Positions 36,800-45,537 of a DNA stretch of 64,000 bases are shown in pieces. The stretch's first letter is position 1. Each line of letters starts with the position of its first letter. The notes beneath the pieces were generated by a model. That model worked only from the letters and a program-made list of their open reading frames with translations, had not been told where the DNA came from and did not search any database. A program made the translations under genes and the position numbers. Source of the DNA: Chryseobacterium nakagawai (GTDB taxonomy: Bacteria; Bacteroidota; Bacteroidia; Flavobacteriales; Weeksellaceae); assembly GCF_900637665.1 (NCBI RefSeq), contig NZ_LR134386.1, positions 984,501 to 1,048,500 on the forward strand, given 5' to 3'.

Positions 36800-37294
36800 T
36801 TATCTTCCGAACATTTGATCATCCTTGTCTGTTCTTGTACCATCTTCAAGTCGATATTCCTTCAACATTGGGTGGTATCCAAGATCTTCCATATTCAAAA
36901 TAGGTCTAAGATCTGGGTGTCCTTTAAATTTAATCCCATAAAAGTCATACGTTTCTCTTTCCATCCAGTTAGCACCGGCATATAGTTCAGTAAGAGAATC
37001 CACTTCGATATTTTCTCTGGACATAAAGATCTTCAGACGTAATCTGAAGTTGGCCATCATATTATGTAAATGATATACAACACCTATTTCCTTTTCTGGG
37101 AATTCAGGGTAATGGATTCCGCAGATATCTGTAAGGAAATTAAATTCCAGTGATGAATCTTTAAGATAGTGAATGATCTTCTTGATATCTTCTTTCTTCA
37201 CTTCAACGGTCAGCATTCCATAAGGTTCTGAACTTGAAATAACAGATTCCGGAAATTCTCTGGTAATTGCTTCTAATACAAATTCGTTTGTCAT
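36800..37294 (-). CDS. nuoC: NADH-quinone oxidoreductase subunit C
   Basis: The 164-residue 30-kDa-type subunit has the signature 'YAGANWMERETYDFYGIKFKGHPDLR'-like region (Glu-Arg-E-x-Y-D). It is stand-alone. Six bases separate it from nuoB. Confidence 0.94.
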   Translation of the reverse strand: MTNEFVLEAITREFPESVISSSEPYGMLTVEVKKEDIKKIIHYLKDSSLEFNFLTDICGIHYPEFPEKEIGVVYHLHNMMANFRLRLKIFMSRENIEVDSLTELYAGANWMERETYDFYGIKFKGHPDLRPILNMEDLGYHPMLKEYRLEDGTRTDKDDQMFGR

Positions 37295-37300
37295 TTCCGT

Positions 37301-37861
37301 TTAGTTGCTTATGTTGTAAGAATCTAATAATTTCTGATATTCAGGCATGTCTCTTCTTCTGATGCTTTCGCTTTCTGCAAGAGCCTGTACCTGCATTACT
37401 CCTTCAATGATCTGTTCAGGTCTTGGAGGACATCCAGGAACGTAAACGTCTACCGGAATAATTTTATCAATTCCTTGAAGTACGGAATAGGTATCAAAAA
37501 TACCACCACTGGAAGCACAAGCTCCAACTGCTACCACCCATTTTGGCTCAGCCATCTGAGTATATACTTCTTTAAGAACTGGTCCTAATTTCTTGGATAT
37601 AGTTCCACAAACCATTAGCATATCTGCTTGTCTTGGGGAGAAAGAGTTTCTTTCCATTCCAAATCTTGAAGCATCATAAGTAGGGTTCAGGGTAGCCATA
37701 AACTCAATACCACAACAAGAGGTTGCAAAAGGTAATGGCCAAAGTGAAAACTTTCTTGCCATCCCGATTACACTGCTCAGTTTTGTTGCGAAAAACCCTT
37801 CTCCTTCATAGCCTTCGGGAGCAGGTGCATCTGTTCTTATTACTGGTTTTTTATCTGACAT
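37301..37861 (-). CDS. nuoB: NADH-quinone oxidoreductase subunit B
   Basis: The 186-residue subunit binds cluster N2, the last donor to quinone. Its ligands are visible in 'SCCGIEFM', 'GACASSGGIF' and 'PGCPPRPEQI'. A 100-bp spacer toward nuoA contains a direct repeat of 'atatttaaagattaaa'. Confidence 0.96.
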   Translation of the reverse strand: MSDKKPVIRTDAPAPEGYEGEGFFATKLSSVIGMARKFSLWPLPFATSCCGIEFMATLNPTYDASRFGMERNSFSPRQADMLMVCGTISKKLGPVLKEVYTQMAEPKWVVAVGACASSGGIFDTYSVLQGIDKIIPVDVYVPGCPPRPEQIIEGVMQVQALAESESIRRRDMPEYQKLLDSYNISN

Positions 37862-37867
37862 TTTAGT

Positions 37868-37900
37868 AAATATTTAAAGATTAAAATATTTAAAGATTAA
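37868..37900. repeat. Tandem duplication of a ~17-nt unit in the nuoA-nuoB spacer
   Basis: The unit 'atatttaaagattaaa' occurs twice in succession between nuoA and nuoB. No gene or promoter was recognised in the spacer. Confidence 0.55.
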
Positions 37901-37961
37901 AAAATAAGACCTTCACAATCTTTAAACTACTTAAATAAATTCAATCTTTTAATGTTAAAAT

Positions 37962-38333
37962 TTATTTATCCCAATCTAGTGCTCCACGTTTCCAAACATA
38001 GAAAAACGCTACGAAGAAGATCGCAACGAACGTAAGTACAGCCAGGAATCCTTCCATACCGAATTCTCTGAAGTTTACCGCATAAGGATAAAAGAATACG
38101 ATTTCAATATCGAATAGTACAAACAATACCGCAGTCAAGAAGTACTTGATAGAAAATGGTGTTCTCGCGTTTCCTTCACTAGGAACTCCACATTCCCAGC
38201 TTTGGTTTTTTACAGAGTCTCCTTTTTTCTGCTTAGGACCTAAGAAATGTGCTCCAAGTAAAGAAACAGCTACAAATCCTACTGCTACACCAGCCTGGAT
38301 AAGTATTGGAATATAACTTTCAGGTAAATTCAT
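37962..38333 (-). CDS. nuoA: NADH-quinone oxidoreductase subunit A
   Basis: The 123-residue three-helix membrane subunit begins the operon. It shows 'YECG'-type Cys loop in 'NQSWECGVPSEGNARTPFS' and 'ALFVLFDIE'-like 'VLFVLFDIEIVFFYPYA', both diagnostic for NuoA. A -7 box lies 23 nt upstream. Confidence 0.95.
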   Translation of the reverse strand: MNLPESYIPILIQAGVAVGFVAVSLLGAHFLGPKQKKGDSVKNQSWECGVPSEGNARTPFSIKYFLTAVLFVLFDIEIVFFYPYAVNFREFGMEGFLAVLTFVAIFFVAFFYVWKRGALDWDK

Positions 38334-38356
38334 TTTTGCATTATTATCTCAATTTG

Positions 38357-38364
38357 CAAATTTA
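38357..38364 (-). promoter_or_regulatory. Candidate nuo operon promoter box TAAATTTG
   Basis: On the minus strand TAAATTTG fits TAnnTTTG and lies about 23 nt before the nuoA ATG. A TTG -33 element at normal spacing is not clear. Confidence 0.55.
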
Positions 38365-38455
38365 ACGAATAAACAAGAAAGCATGAAATTTATCAGCTTA
38401 AAAGTAGGATGAAAATAGAGAAAACGTACAATTTAGAATCAATAAAAATAACGGG

Positions 38456-38632
38456 TTATTTCTTCATTTTCTTAAGAAGAGCGTAAGCCATAAATGCAAT
38501 ATATCCAAAAAGAACACTTGCAAAAACAATATTGATTACCGTATTTGTCCTCCCATCGTGAGACTGAAAAAAGAAATTGTAGGCGATAAATCCAGCGATT
38601 AAAACAGCGAAAATGATAAGTTGTGGCTTCAT
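38456..38632 (-). CDS. Small two-helix membrane protein
   Basis: A 58-residue reading frame starts 'MKPQLIIFAVLIAGFIAYNF' and ends in 'LLKKMKK'. It has two hydrophobic stretches (about 4-21 and 33-53) with positive C-terminal charge, as expected for a small inner membrane protein. It lies on the nuo strand 123 nt upstream of nuoA and is separated from it by the candidate nuo promoter. The 3' coordinate may be off by a base or two. Function unknown. Confidence 0.6.
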   Translation of the reverse strand: MKPQLIIFAVLIAGFIAYNFFFQSHDGRTNTVINIVFASVLFGYIAFMAYALLKKMKK

Positions 38633-38693
38633 AAGGCGAAAATGTTTGAGAGTGGGGAGTTTTAGAGTGAAGGGGTAAGGTTGTACTTACTCA

Positions 38694-39827
38694 TCATTTA
38701 TCATTTATCTCAAGTGAGTATGTTCTTCTTCTCTTATGGTTCACCGGGTTGTAGTCTTGCCACAAAAGTTGAACGCTTTTGTTTTCTTCGAGTTCAGGAT
38801 TGGTTTCGGCAAAATTGATTCCCATACTTGTAAAACGCACAAAAATTTCTTTAAAGATAATAGCTGTTACTCCACGTCTTTGGTATTCAGGATGAATTCC
38901 GATCAGGTAAAAATTAGCACGATCATTCTTTTTCCCGGCTTGTAAGAAGTGCCACCATCCGAACGGAAATAATTTTCCTTTAGATTTTTGTAAAGCCTTT
39001 GAATAAGAAGGCATCGTGATAGCAAAGGAAACCAGCTGCTGGTTTTCATCTACCACACAGATAACATAGTTTTTGTCAATAAAAGGGAAGTACTTTTCCT
39101 TGTATGTTTTGATCTGTTCTTCAGAAATGGGAGTATAAGTGGAAAGGTGTTTATAGGTTTCATCTAGAAGTTTAAACATAGGCTCTACATAAGGGAGAAT
39201 TTCATCCTTAGATTTAAATTTAAGAACCTTGAGTTTGTATTTTTGCGCAATTAACCCGCTGAATTTCTCTACTTTTTCAGGAAGTACTTTGGGGAAATTC
39301 ATTTCGTATTCTACCCATTCTTTTTCCTTAGTTAATCCAAGATTTTCAAGATGTTTTGGATAATATGCATGATTGTAAATTCCAATCATGGTTGCCAGTT
39401 TATCAAACCCCATTGTAAGCATTCCCGCTTTATCAAGATTGGTAAATCCCATAGGCCCTTCAATCTTATCTATGCCATGCTCTTTCGCATATTCAATGGC
39501 AAGCTGAATTAAAGCTTTAGAAACTTCTTGGTCATCAATGAAATCTATCCAGCCAAAACGTACCTTTTTGATGCCTAATTCCTTTTCTTCTTTATGATTA
39601 ATAATTATAGCAATTCTTCCAACTACCTTATTGTCTTTTATGGCCAGATATTGTTTGGACTCTGAATAATCTAAGGCCGGATTTTCCTTTGCATCCCAGA
39701 TTTTCATTTCATCTTTAATAAAGGATGGAACGTAGTATGGATTATTTTTGTATAAATCCATTGGAAACCTTACGAATTGCTTTAGCTGAGCAGCTGTTTT
39801 TACTTCAATAATAGAAATTGTAGACAT
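38694..39827 (-). CDS. GNAT-fold acetyltransferase-like protein
   Basis: The 377-residue cytoplasmic protein has two GNAT-like halves. The C-terminal half carries the acetyl-CoA motif A pattern 'LIGIHPEYQRRGVTAII' (about 311-327). The N-terminal half has 'FGWIDFIDDQEVSKALIQLA', typical of a large Bacteroidetes family annotated only as N-acetyltransferase. Substrate unknown. It has its own -7 box and is not part of the nuo operon. Confidence 0.75.
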   Translation of the reverse strand: MSTISIIEVKTAAQLKQFVRFPMDLYKNNPYYVPSFIKDEMKIWDAKENPALDYSESKQYLAIKDNKVVGRIAIIINHKEEKELGIKKVRFGWIDFIDDQEVSKALIQLAIEYAKEHGIDKIEGPMGFTNLDKAGMLTMGFDKLATMIGIYNHAYYPKHLENLGLTKEKEWVEYEMNFPKVLPEKVEKFSGLIAQKYKLKVLKFKSKDEILPYVEPMFKLLDETYKHLSTYTPISEEQIKTYKEKYFPFIDKNYVICVVDENQQLVSFAITMPSYSKALQKSKGKLFPFGWWHFLQAGKKNDRANFYLIGIHPEYQRRGVTAIIFKEIFVRFTSMGINFAETNPELEENKSVQLLWQDYNPVNHKRRRTYSLEINDK

Positions 39828-39849
39828 GTTTTTTGAGGTAATTTAAGGA

Positions 39850-39857
39850 CAAATATA
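39850..39857 (-). promoter_or_regulatory. -7 promoter box TATATTTG for the GNAT gene
   Basis: On the minus strand TATATTTG ends 22 nt before the start codon at 39827. No clear -33 element. Confidence 0.5.
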
Positions 39858-39932
39858 AATAATAATATCTTATACTTTGGCACAGTTTTTATATCATTAT
39901 GCTTAAAAATTGAACACAAAATCTAAATAAAA

Positions 39933-40643
39933 ATGACGGGTTATTATATCATTATTGGTATTTCAATGCTGGTGAGCTGGTGGGTTTCGTCCAGGTTGAA
40001 ATCAAAATTTGAATATTATTCCAATGTACATCTTCGAAATGGTCTTTCGGGGAAAGAAGTAGCGGAAAAAATGTTGAGAGATAACGGGATTAATGATGTT
40101 CAAGTAATATCAGTTCCCGGACAGCTAACGGACCACTATAATCCGGCAGATAAAACAGTAAATCTTTCTGAAGGGGTGTACATGCAGAGAAATGCAGCAG
40201 CTGCAGCTGTAGCAGCTCATGAATGTGGACATGCCGTACAGCACGCAGTAGGATACTCAATGTTGAACTTACGTTCAAAATTGGTTCCTGTAGTTAATAT
40301 AAGTTCCAATCTGATGCAGTTTGTTCTTATTGCAGGTATTGCGATAATGGCAGCTACCAGAACAATAGAAAATCCTAATGGAAATACAGCGATTCTGGCT
40401 ATTGGTGTGGCTATGTTTGCTGTAACCACCTTATTTGCTTTTGTGACATTGCCGGTAGAGTATGACGCTAGTAACAGAGCAATGAAATGGCTTAAAGATA
40501 CAGGTACTGTAACTGCTGAAGAATTTGTAGGAGTTCAGGATAGTCTAAAGTGGGCTGCAAGAACATATGTTGTGGCAGCTTTGGGATCCTTAGCTCAACT
40601 TCTTTACTGGGGATCTTTGCTTCTCGGAGGAAGAAGGGATTAA
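39933..40643 (+). CDS. Membrane zinc metallopeptidase, YugP family
   Basis: The 236-residue protein has an N-terminal helix (about 3-20), the zinc motif HECGH in 'VAAHECGHAVQHA' (about 94-98), and two or three further membrane helices (about 120-145, 150-172, 210-230). This is the layout of the Zn_peptidase_2/YugP family. The peptidase site is probably near the cytoplasmic face; substrates are unknown. Its stop overlaps the convergent yigZ stop by four bases. Confidence 0.9.
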   Translation: MTGYYIIIGISMLVSWWVSSRLKSKFEYYSNVHLRNGLSGKEVAEKMLRDNGINDVQVISVPGQLTDHYNPADKTVNLSEGVYMQRNAAAAAVAAHECGHAVQHAVGYSMLNLRSKLVPVVNISSNLMQFVLIAGIAIMAATRTIENPNGNTAILAIGVAMFAVTTLFAFVTLPVEYDASNRAMKWLKDTGTVTAEEFVGVQDSLKWAARTYVVAALGSLAQLLYWGSLLLGGRRD

Positions 40644-41245
40644 TCATTAAATTGAAATAAAATATATTGCATCTCGGATAACTTTTCTGAGATGCTTTCT
40701 TTTTGTGCCAGTTTTAATGAGGCGGTAAGGATGCAGTTCTCATTAGCATCAAAATTGACCACCTTGGCATCAAATTTTGAAAGCAGGGTAAAGATGGTAT
40801 TCTGCTGATTGAAGTTGAATTGAATCTCAATTTCGGTTTCCAGTTCTTTAGTAATGATATTGGCTTCCTCTAAGGTGATCTTTGCTGATTCTTTATATGC
40901 TTTTACTAAACCTGAAACACCCAGTTTTGTTCCCCCGTAATAACGAACTGAAATGACAAGCACATTGGTGATTTCATTAGCTAATAATTGATTATAAATA
41001 GGCAGGCCTGCACTTCCTGAAGGTTCACCATCATCATTAGCTCTATAATTTTCCCCATTCAATCCCATTCTGAAAGCATAGCAATGGTGTGTGGCCTTTG
41101 GATGCTCTTCTCTGATTTTTTCCAATGCAGCTTTTAATTCTTTTTCATTGGTAATCGGGAATGCAAATCCTATGAATTTACTTCCTTTCTCTTTTAATAA
41201 AGTGTTTTCTATGGGTTTTTCTATGGTTTTATATTCAAACGTCAT
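40640..41245 (-). CDS. yigZ: YigZ/IMPACT family protein
   Basis: The 201-residue protein has the UPF0029/Impact N-terminal domain with 'SKFIGFAFPI', 'HPKATHHCYAFR', 'DDGEPSGSAGLPI' and 'RYYGGTKLGVSGLVKAY'. The C-terminal third is the smaller DUF1949-like domain. The family is widespread and linked to translation or RNA; its exact role in bacteria is not settled. Confidence 0.9.
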   Translation of the reverse strand: MTFEYKTIEKPIENTLLKEKGSKFIGFAFPITNEKELKAALEKIREEHPKATHHCYAFRMGLNGENYRANDDGEPSGSAGLPIYNQLLANEITNVLVISVRYYGGTKLGVSGLVKAYKESAKITLEEANIITKELETEIEIQFNFNQQNTIFTLLSKFDAKVVNFDANENCILTASLKLAQKESISEKLSEMQYILFQFND

Positions 41246-41268
41246 TCTGTATTCCGGCTTTATTTATG

Positions 41269-41276
41269 CAAAAGTA
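41269..41276 (-). promoter_or_regulatory. -7 promoter box TACTTTTG for yigZ
   Basis: On the minus strand TACTTTTG fits TAnnTTTG and lies about 23 nt before the yigZ start codon. Confidence 0.5.
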
Positions 41277-41312
41277 TTAAATGCTTTAGTATTCTGCATC
41301 ATCATCATAAAT

Positions 41313-41337
41313 TAAGCCGTCAAAATATGACGGCTTA
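41313..41337 (-). terminator. Terminator-like hairpin after the GG-peptide genes
   Basis: A 10-bp perfect stem TAAGCCGTCA / TGACGGCTTA with loop AAATA lies 25 nt after the second peptide gene. The following U-tract on the minus strand is weak, so it may act as an mRNA 3' end stabiliser. Confidence 0.55.
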
Positions 41338-41361
41338 TATGTTTTTGAATGTGAAATTCTT

Positions 41362-41553
41362 TTACATCACATCTCCACAAAGATCCATTGGAATCAGGCA
41401 CATGTAGCTTGTTGGGCCACAAAAATCCTGAGGGCATTTATCTCTGCATCTTGTAGGTTGTCCGTTAGGTAATGTACATGTTACAAAAACAGCACCTCCT
41501 TCAATTGTTCTTAGCCCGGCTCTGGATAATTTTCTTAAATTTTTCATGCTCAT
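41362..41553 (-). CDS. GG-leader Cys-rich peptide, bacteriocin-like (copy 2)
   Basis: The 63-residue peptide has a leader 'MKNLRKLSRAGLRTIEGG' of the kind cut after Gly-Gly by C39-peptidase ABC exporters. The mature part has five Cys in 'CTLPNGQPTRCRDKCPQDFC' and onward plus one near the C-terminus. The start may be the first or second Met ('MSMKNL'). It is 36 nt downstream of a related peptide gene. It could be a RiPP, bacteriocin or signal peptide; no modification or export genes are adjacent. Confidence 0.7.
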   Translation of the reverse strand: MSMKNLRKLSRAGLRTIEGGAVFVTCTLPNGQPTRCRDKCPQDFCGPTSYMCLIPMDLCGDVM

Positions 41554-41589
41554 ATTTTTAGTTTGATTAATTTGTACGATATCATAATA

Positions 41590-41754
41590 TTAGCATGGGA
41601 ATGATCCGTCTGCCCAAGGTGGTGGACAACTCATACTTGAAGGAGTAGCACAGCAGTGTTGTAATGAAGGTGGGTAAAATGAACAGCATTCAGGGGCAAT
41701 ACCTCCCTTTACTTTTTTTAAGCTCTGTCTTGAAACTTTCTTTAAATTTTTCAT
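41590..41754 (-). CDS. GG-leader Cys-rich peptide, bacteriocin-like (copy 1)
   Basis: Translation from the ATG at 41754 gives 54 residues: leader 'MKNLKKVSRQSLKKVKGG' and a mature peptide with six Cys, including two CC pairs ('PECCSF', 'QHCCAT'), and a Pro-rich end. The leader aligns with that of the following peptide (MKNL-K-SR--L--GG), showing they are paralogs, while the mature parts differ. The start codon lies at the edge of a 9-bp inverted repeat. Function unknown; a RiPP or bacteriocin precursor is the likely class. Confidence 0.65.
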   Translation of the reverse strand: MKNLKKVSRQSLKKVKGGIAPECCSFYPPSLQHCCATPSSMSCPPPWADGSFPC

Positions 41755-41778
41755 AGTAATATTTTTAGGATATTACTA
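41754..41778 (-). promoter_or_regulatory. Inverted repeat at the first GG-peptide start codon
   Basis: TAGTAATAT and ATATTACTA form a perfect 9-bp stem with a 7-nt loop that ends at the ATG. It covers the place where a ribosome would bind, so it could be a translational block or a repressor site. Confidence 0.5.
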
Positions 41779-41818
41779 AGGTAAATAAATTATTTCATTT
41801 CAATGGGATAAATGGGGT

Positions 41819-42844
41819 TTATTTTGATTTAAAAAAAGAGATGGTGTTATCTCTGTAGTTTTCTGTTTTGTAAGGAATAAGACTGAATTCTGGCGCTTTT
41901 GTACCGTTTTCTAATCTCAGATTTTCATTTTTAATAACAATAGCTTCATCCCAAAGATCTGCATCAATGAACTGCTGTAAAGTAAAACGACCACCTTCAA
42001 TAATAACAGACTGAATCTGTTCTTTGTATAAAGATTCCATCAAATCAGACAGGAAGTTTTCTTTTTTGATTTTAATGAATTCTATATGATCTTCTGTTCC
42101 TTCTTTTACAGCGTTTAAAACAAAAGTTCTGGCTGCGTTGTTGTAAATGTTAAAGTCATTCGGAACTTTCAGATCAAAATCAATTAAAATACGAACAGGA
42201 TGAGTTCCTTCAACGCTTCTTACAGTCAGACTTGGATTATCGGCTAAAGCTGTTTGTGTTCCTACCAGAATAGCATGTTCATCTGCTCTAAGTTGGTGGA
42301 CGAATTGGTTGACCAAAGCATTAGAAACAGCAGTGGGCTTATAATTTTTATCTAAGAACCCATCACCAGATTCTGCCCATTTTAAGATGATGTAAGGTCT
42401 TTTCTTTTCATGATAGGTAAAAAATCTTTTGTTCAGTTCAATGCATTCCTTTTCAAGAATTCCTGAAACGGCTTCTATGCCAGCATCCTGAATGATCTTT
42501 TTGCCTTTTCCGTTAACCTTATCGTGAGAATCCATAGCACCAATAACTACTTTTTTAAAGCCTAGTTCTTTAATTTTTAAAGCGCATGGAGGAGTTTTCC
42601 CATAATGAGCACAGGGTTCCAAAGAAACATAAATCGTCGATTCCGGAATCAGGTTTTTATCTTCCACTGAATTGATCGCATTAATTTCTGCATGATTTTC
42701 TCCTGCCTTGTGATGGTATCCTTCCCCAATGATTTTGCCGTTATGAACAATCACACTCCCTACAAGTGGGTTAGGATAGGTTTTGCCCAGGGCTTTTTGA
42801 GCCAACTCAATACATCTTTTAATATATAGTTCGTCGTTATTCAT
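41819..42844 (-). CDS. ribD: Bifunctional riboflavin biosynthesis protein RibD
   Basis: The 341-residue enzyme does two steps of riboflavin synthesis. The N-terminal deaminase domain has 'HAEINAI' and 'PCAHYGKTPPC' (zinc ligands His and two Cys, Glu catalytic). The C-terminal reductase domain has 'RPYIILKWAESGDG' and 'VIIEGGRFTLQQF'. Domain order and length are standard. It stands apart from other rib genes in this window. Confidence 0.95.
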   Translation of the reverse strand: MNNDELYIKRCIELAQKALGKTYPNPLVGSVIVHNGKIIGEGYHHKAGENHAEINAINSVEDKNLIPESTIYVSLEPCAHYGKTPPCALKIKELGFKKVVIGAMDSHDKVNGKGKKIIQDAGIEAVSGILEKECIELNKRFFTYHEKKRPYIILKWAESGDGFLDKNYKPTAVSNALVNQFVHQLRADEHAILVGTQTALADNPSLTVRSVEGTHPVRILIDFDLKVPNDFNIYNNAARTFVLNAVKEGTEDHIEFIKIKKENFLSDLMESLYKEQIQSVIIEGGRFTLQQFIDADLWDEAIVIKNENLRLENGTKAPEFSLIPYKTENYRDNTISFFKSK

Positions 42845-42908
42845 ATTTATAAAAAAGAAAAAGCGAAGACAAATTGCTTTGCTCCGCCCTTATTTATTTT
42901 GTTAATAT

Positions 42909-44711
42909 TTATTCTCCGGCAATAATGCTGTGGAGATTTTGTTTTAAAGTTTCCAAATGAGCTTTCTTTTCATCAATAGTGTTATAAGTATCTCTTAACA
43001 GAGGGTTTTCTCTTGATGGTTTATTGAAGAATGAAAGGTTATTTTCAAGTTTAACGATTTCAGCTTCAAGATCAGAAATCTGATTTTTGATCTTTCTTGC
43101 TTTGTCGGTAAGTTGATTTTCAGATAATCCTTCTTCTTTCAATTCAAGTTCGTTGATCTTATTGATCTTTAATTTCTCTCTTAGTGTTTTATTAAATTCA
43201 GAATTGATTGAAATTTTATCTCTTGGAACTTTTCCAATGTTATTCCAAGCTGTTTTGATTGCTTCTATTTTTTCTATACTTCCTTCGTCATTGGAAACCA
43301 ATTTTAATTCGTCCAGAAGAGCTTTTTTGTTTTTGTAGTTTTCCTTCCAGTTATCGGTAGAAGTATTGCTCTTTTCTCTATAATTGTTAAAGAAGGCATT
43401 ACAAGCGTCACGGAATTCATCCCAGATTTTATTGGTCATGCTCTTTGGAACATGCCCGATTTTTTTCCAGTCTTCCTGAAGCTTTTTGAATAATGGAACA
43501 GCAATATCCCATTCTTCGTTATTCTGATTATCCTGAGCGGTCTGGATCAGTTTTAGCTTTTCTTCCAGATTAGCCTGCTGAGAACCTTTTAAAGATTTGT
43601 AATAATTATTTTTTGTTGTATTAAATCCTCTAAGGGTTGTTTTGAAATCATTCCAATTCTGGTTGGATAATTTTCTTGGGACGCTTCCTGTTTTCAGGAA
43701 ATCGGAACGAAGATCTTCAACTCTTTTAATAGCGTTTTGCCAGTAATTATGATTAGGTGTTTCAGATGGTTCTGAAAGTTTTTTAATTTCAGCGATAATC
43801 TGAGTTTTCTTTTCAAGATTGGCAGCCTGTTCTTTTTCAATGGATGCAGAAAGTTCAGATTTTCTTTCGTGAATTTTATTGGAAATTTCTTTGAATTCTT
43901 CCCATGTTTTTTCACGGAATTCTTCTGCTACAGGTTCCGCTTCTTCTTTCCATAGTTTATGAAGATACTGAAGTTCATTTAAAGCTTTTTGGATCACAGG
44001 TTCATTCTCCAATTCCTGTGCACGGGCAATAATATGCTGTCTTTTTTCAAGGTTATGGCTGTATTCCTGTTCCAAAAATTCCTTATTCAGATCAAGCATT
44101 TGATAAAACTGATTCAGATGGTGAAAATAATTATTGTTAAGAATTTTAAACTCAGATTTAGCAACTTGTCCGGCTCTTGACCACTCTTCTTTGATCTCAC
44201 GAATGGATTTGAAAAGATTGATTCCCGGTTCCGAATTGGTGTATAGGTTTTTTAATCTTTCAATAATGGTTTGACGGTGTTCCAGATTTTTTTTCTGCTC
44301 TTCTTCCTGTCCTTTTTGGAATTGGTCATGTTTTTCTCTGAAGATATTAATTAAAGCAGAGAATTTAGCTTGTGAAGGATGCTCATAACTGAACGTTTCA
44401 GAAGCATTCCCAGTTTCTGCAAACTCGTGTTTTTTATCTTCCACTTCATCATGGATGTGATGACTTGCTTTTTCTTTTAGTTGATTGAATCTTTTGGAGT
44501 TCTCACCGGCATCAGGCGCATTGATGAGTTTTTCCATTTCTTTAAGGGCATCAGCCAGAGAAATCTCGACATCTTCATGTTCTTCCAGGTGTTCAGCATC
44601 ATCTCCATGAGGATGGGCATCATGAGAAACTGTGTTTTCCGATGTCTCCTGTGATACTTCGTTAGGATTTTTCTTTTCTTCGTTTTCAGAAAGATTGTTT
44701 TCTGTAGTCAT
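42909..44711 (-). CDS. DUF349 repeat protein
   Basis: The 600-residue protein has an acidic, His-rich disordered N-terminus (about 1-75) followed by five or so DUF349 helical repeats of ~70-75 residues, each with a 'W-E-F----N-FF'-like pattern ('WDEFRDACNAFFNNYREK', 'WNDFKTTLRGFNTTKNNYYK'). The last 60 residues are coiled coil. No enzyme motif. DUF349 proteins are cytoplasmic and of unknown function. Confidence 0.85.
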   Translation of the reverse strand: MTTENNLSENEEKKNPNEVSQETSENTVSHDAHPHGDDAEHLEEHEDVEISLADALKEMEKLINAPDAGENSKRFNQLKEKASHHIHDEVEDKKHEFAETGNASETFSYEHPSQAKFSALINIFREKHDQFQKGQEEEQKKNLEHRQTIIERLKNLYTNSEPGINLFKSIREIKEEWSRAGQVAKSEFKILNNNYFHHLNQFYQMLDLNKEFLEQEYSHNLEKRQHIIARAQELENEPVIQKALNELQYLHKLWKEEAEPVAEEFREKTWEEFKEISNKIHERKSELSASIEKEQAANLEKKTQIIAEIKKLSEPSETPNHNYWQNAIKRVEDLRSDFLKTGSVPRKLSNQNWNDFKTTLRGFNTTKNNYYKSLKGSQQANLEEKLKLIQTAQDNQNNEEWDIAVPLFKKLQEDWKKIGHVPKSMTNKIWDEFRDACNAFFNNYREKSNTSTDNWKENYKNKKALLDELKLVSNDEGSIEKIEAIKTAWNNIGKVPRDKISINSEFNKTLREKLKINKINELELKEEGLSENQLTDKARKIKNQISDLEAEIVKLENNLSFFNKPSRENPLLRDTYNTIDEKKAHLETLKQNLHSIIAGE

Positions 44712-44794
44712 AGCAAATCTTTTATGTGAGTGGCGTTAATATCCTTCAAATATAGCTGTAAGGCCAATTAAAGTACTAATTTATGTTATTTTTT

Positions 44795-45523
44795 TTAAAA
44801 ATTCCAAATTTCCCAAGCTTTTTCTGCTTGCTGTTCAAGCATATAATAACCGTTTACTGTTTTTGCTCCTTTTTCGGAAGCATTGATGATAAATTGAGTA
44901 TAGTTGGGATTGTAAATTAAATCGATAACTAAATGTTCGGAGGAAAGTGCATCAAAAGGAAAAGCCAGGCAGTCTTCAATATTTGGAAATGTGCCTACCG
45001 GTGTACATTGGATAATAATCTTATGTTCTTGTACGGTTTCCTTATCCAGATTTTCAAAATTGATTTCCGCATTTCTTGAAATAGTTTGTGATGGAATATT
45101 ATGTTTATCCAAAACATACTTTACTGCTTTTGCTGCCCCTCCGTTTCCTAAGATCAATGCTTTGTCCTGCGATGATTTTTTGTGAAGAAGAAGGGTCTTT
45201 TCAAAACCGAAAGCATCTGTGTTGTACCCGGTTTTTTTACCGTTTTGAATTAAAACACAGTTTACAGCACCAATTTTTTCGGCTTCATCACTTAATTCAT
45301 CAAGATAGCTGATGATCTGTTCTTTATAAGGGATGGTTACATTAAAACCTAACAATTCAGGTGAGGAAAAAAGGTTTTCTACTTCATTGATTTCACTCAG
45401 GTCAAAAATATCATAGGAAAAACCTTTAAGCATAAGCTTTTGGAACTTATTTTCGAAGAATTTTTTAGAAAAAGAATAGGAAATATTTCGTCCTATCAAT
45501 CCTAATTTTTTATTGGAATCCAT
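44795..45523 (-). CDS. aroE: Shikimate dehydrogenase
   Basis: The 242-residue NADPH enzyme reduces 3-dehydroshikimate in aromatic amino acid synthesis. 'GFNVTIPYKEQI' supplies the catalytic Lys, 'NTDAFGF' the substrate Asp, and 'ILGNGGAAKAVKYVL' the nucleotide-binding loop. It is somewhat shorter than the ~270-residue E. coli enzyme, as usual in Bacteroidetes. Confidence 0.94.
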   Translation of the reverse strand: MDSNKKLGLIGRNISYSFSKKFFENKFQKLMLKGFSYDIFDLSEINEVENLFSSPELLGFNVTIPYKEQIISYLDELSDEAEKIGAVNCVLIQNGKKTGYNTDAFGFEKTLLLHKKSSQDKALILGNGGAAKAVKYVLDKHNIPSQTISRNAEINFENLDKETVQEHKIIIQCTPVGTFPNIEDCLAFPFDALSSEHLVIDLIYNPNYTQFIINASEKGAKTVNGYYMLEQQAEKAWEIWNF

Positions 45524-45537
45524 ACGATCAAAATTAT

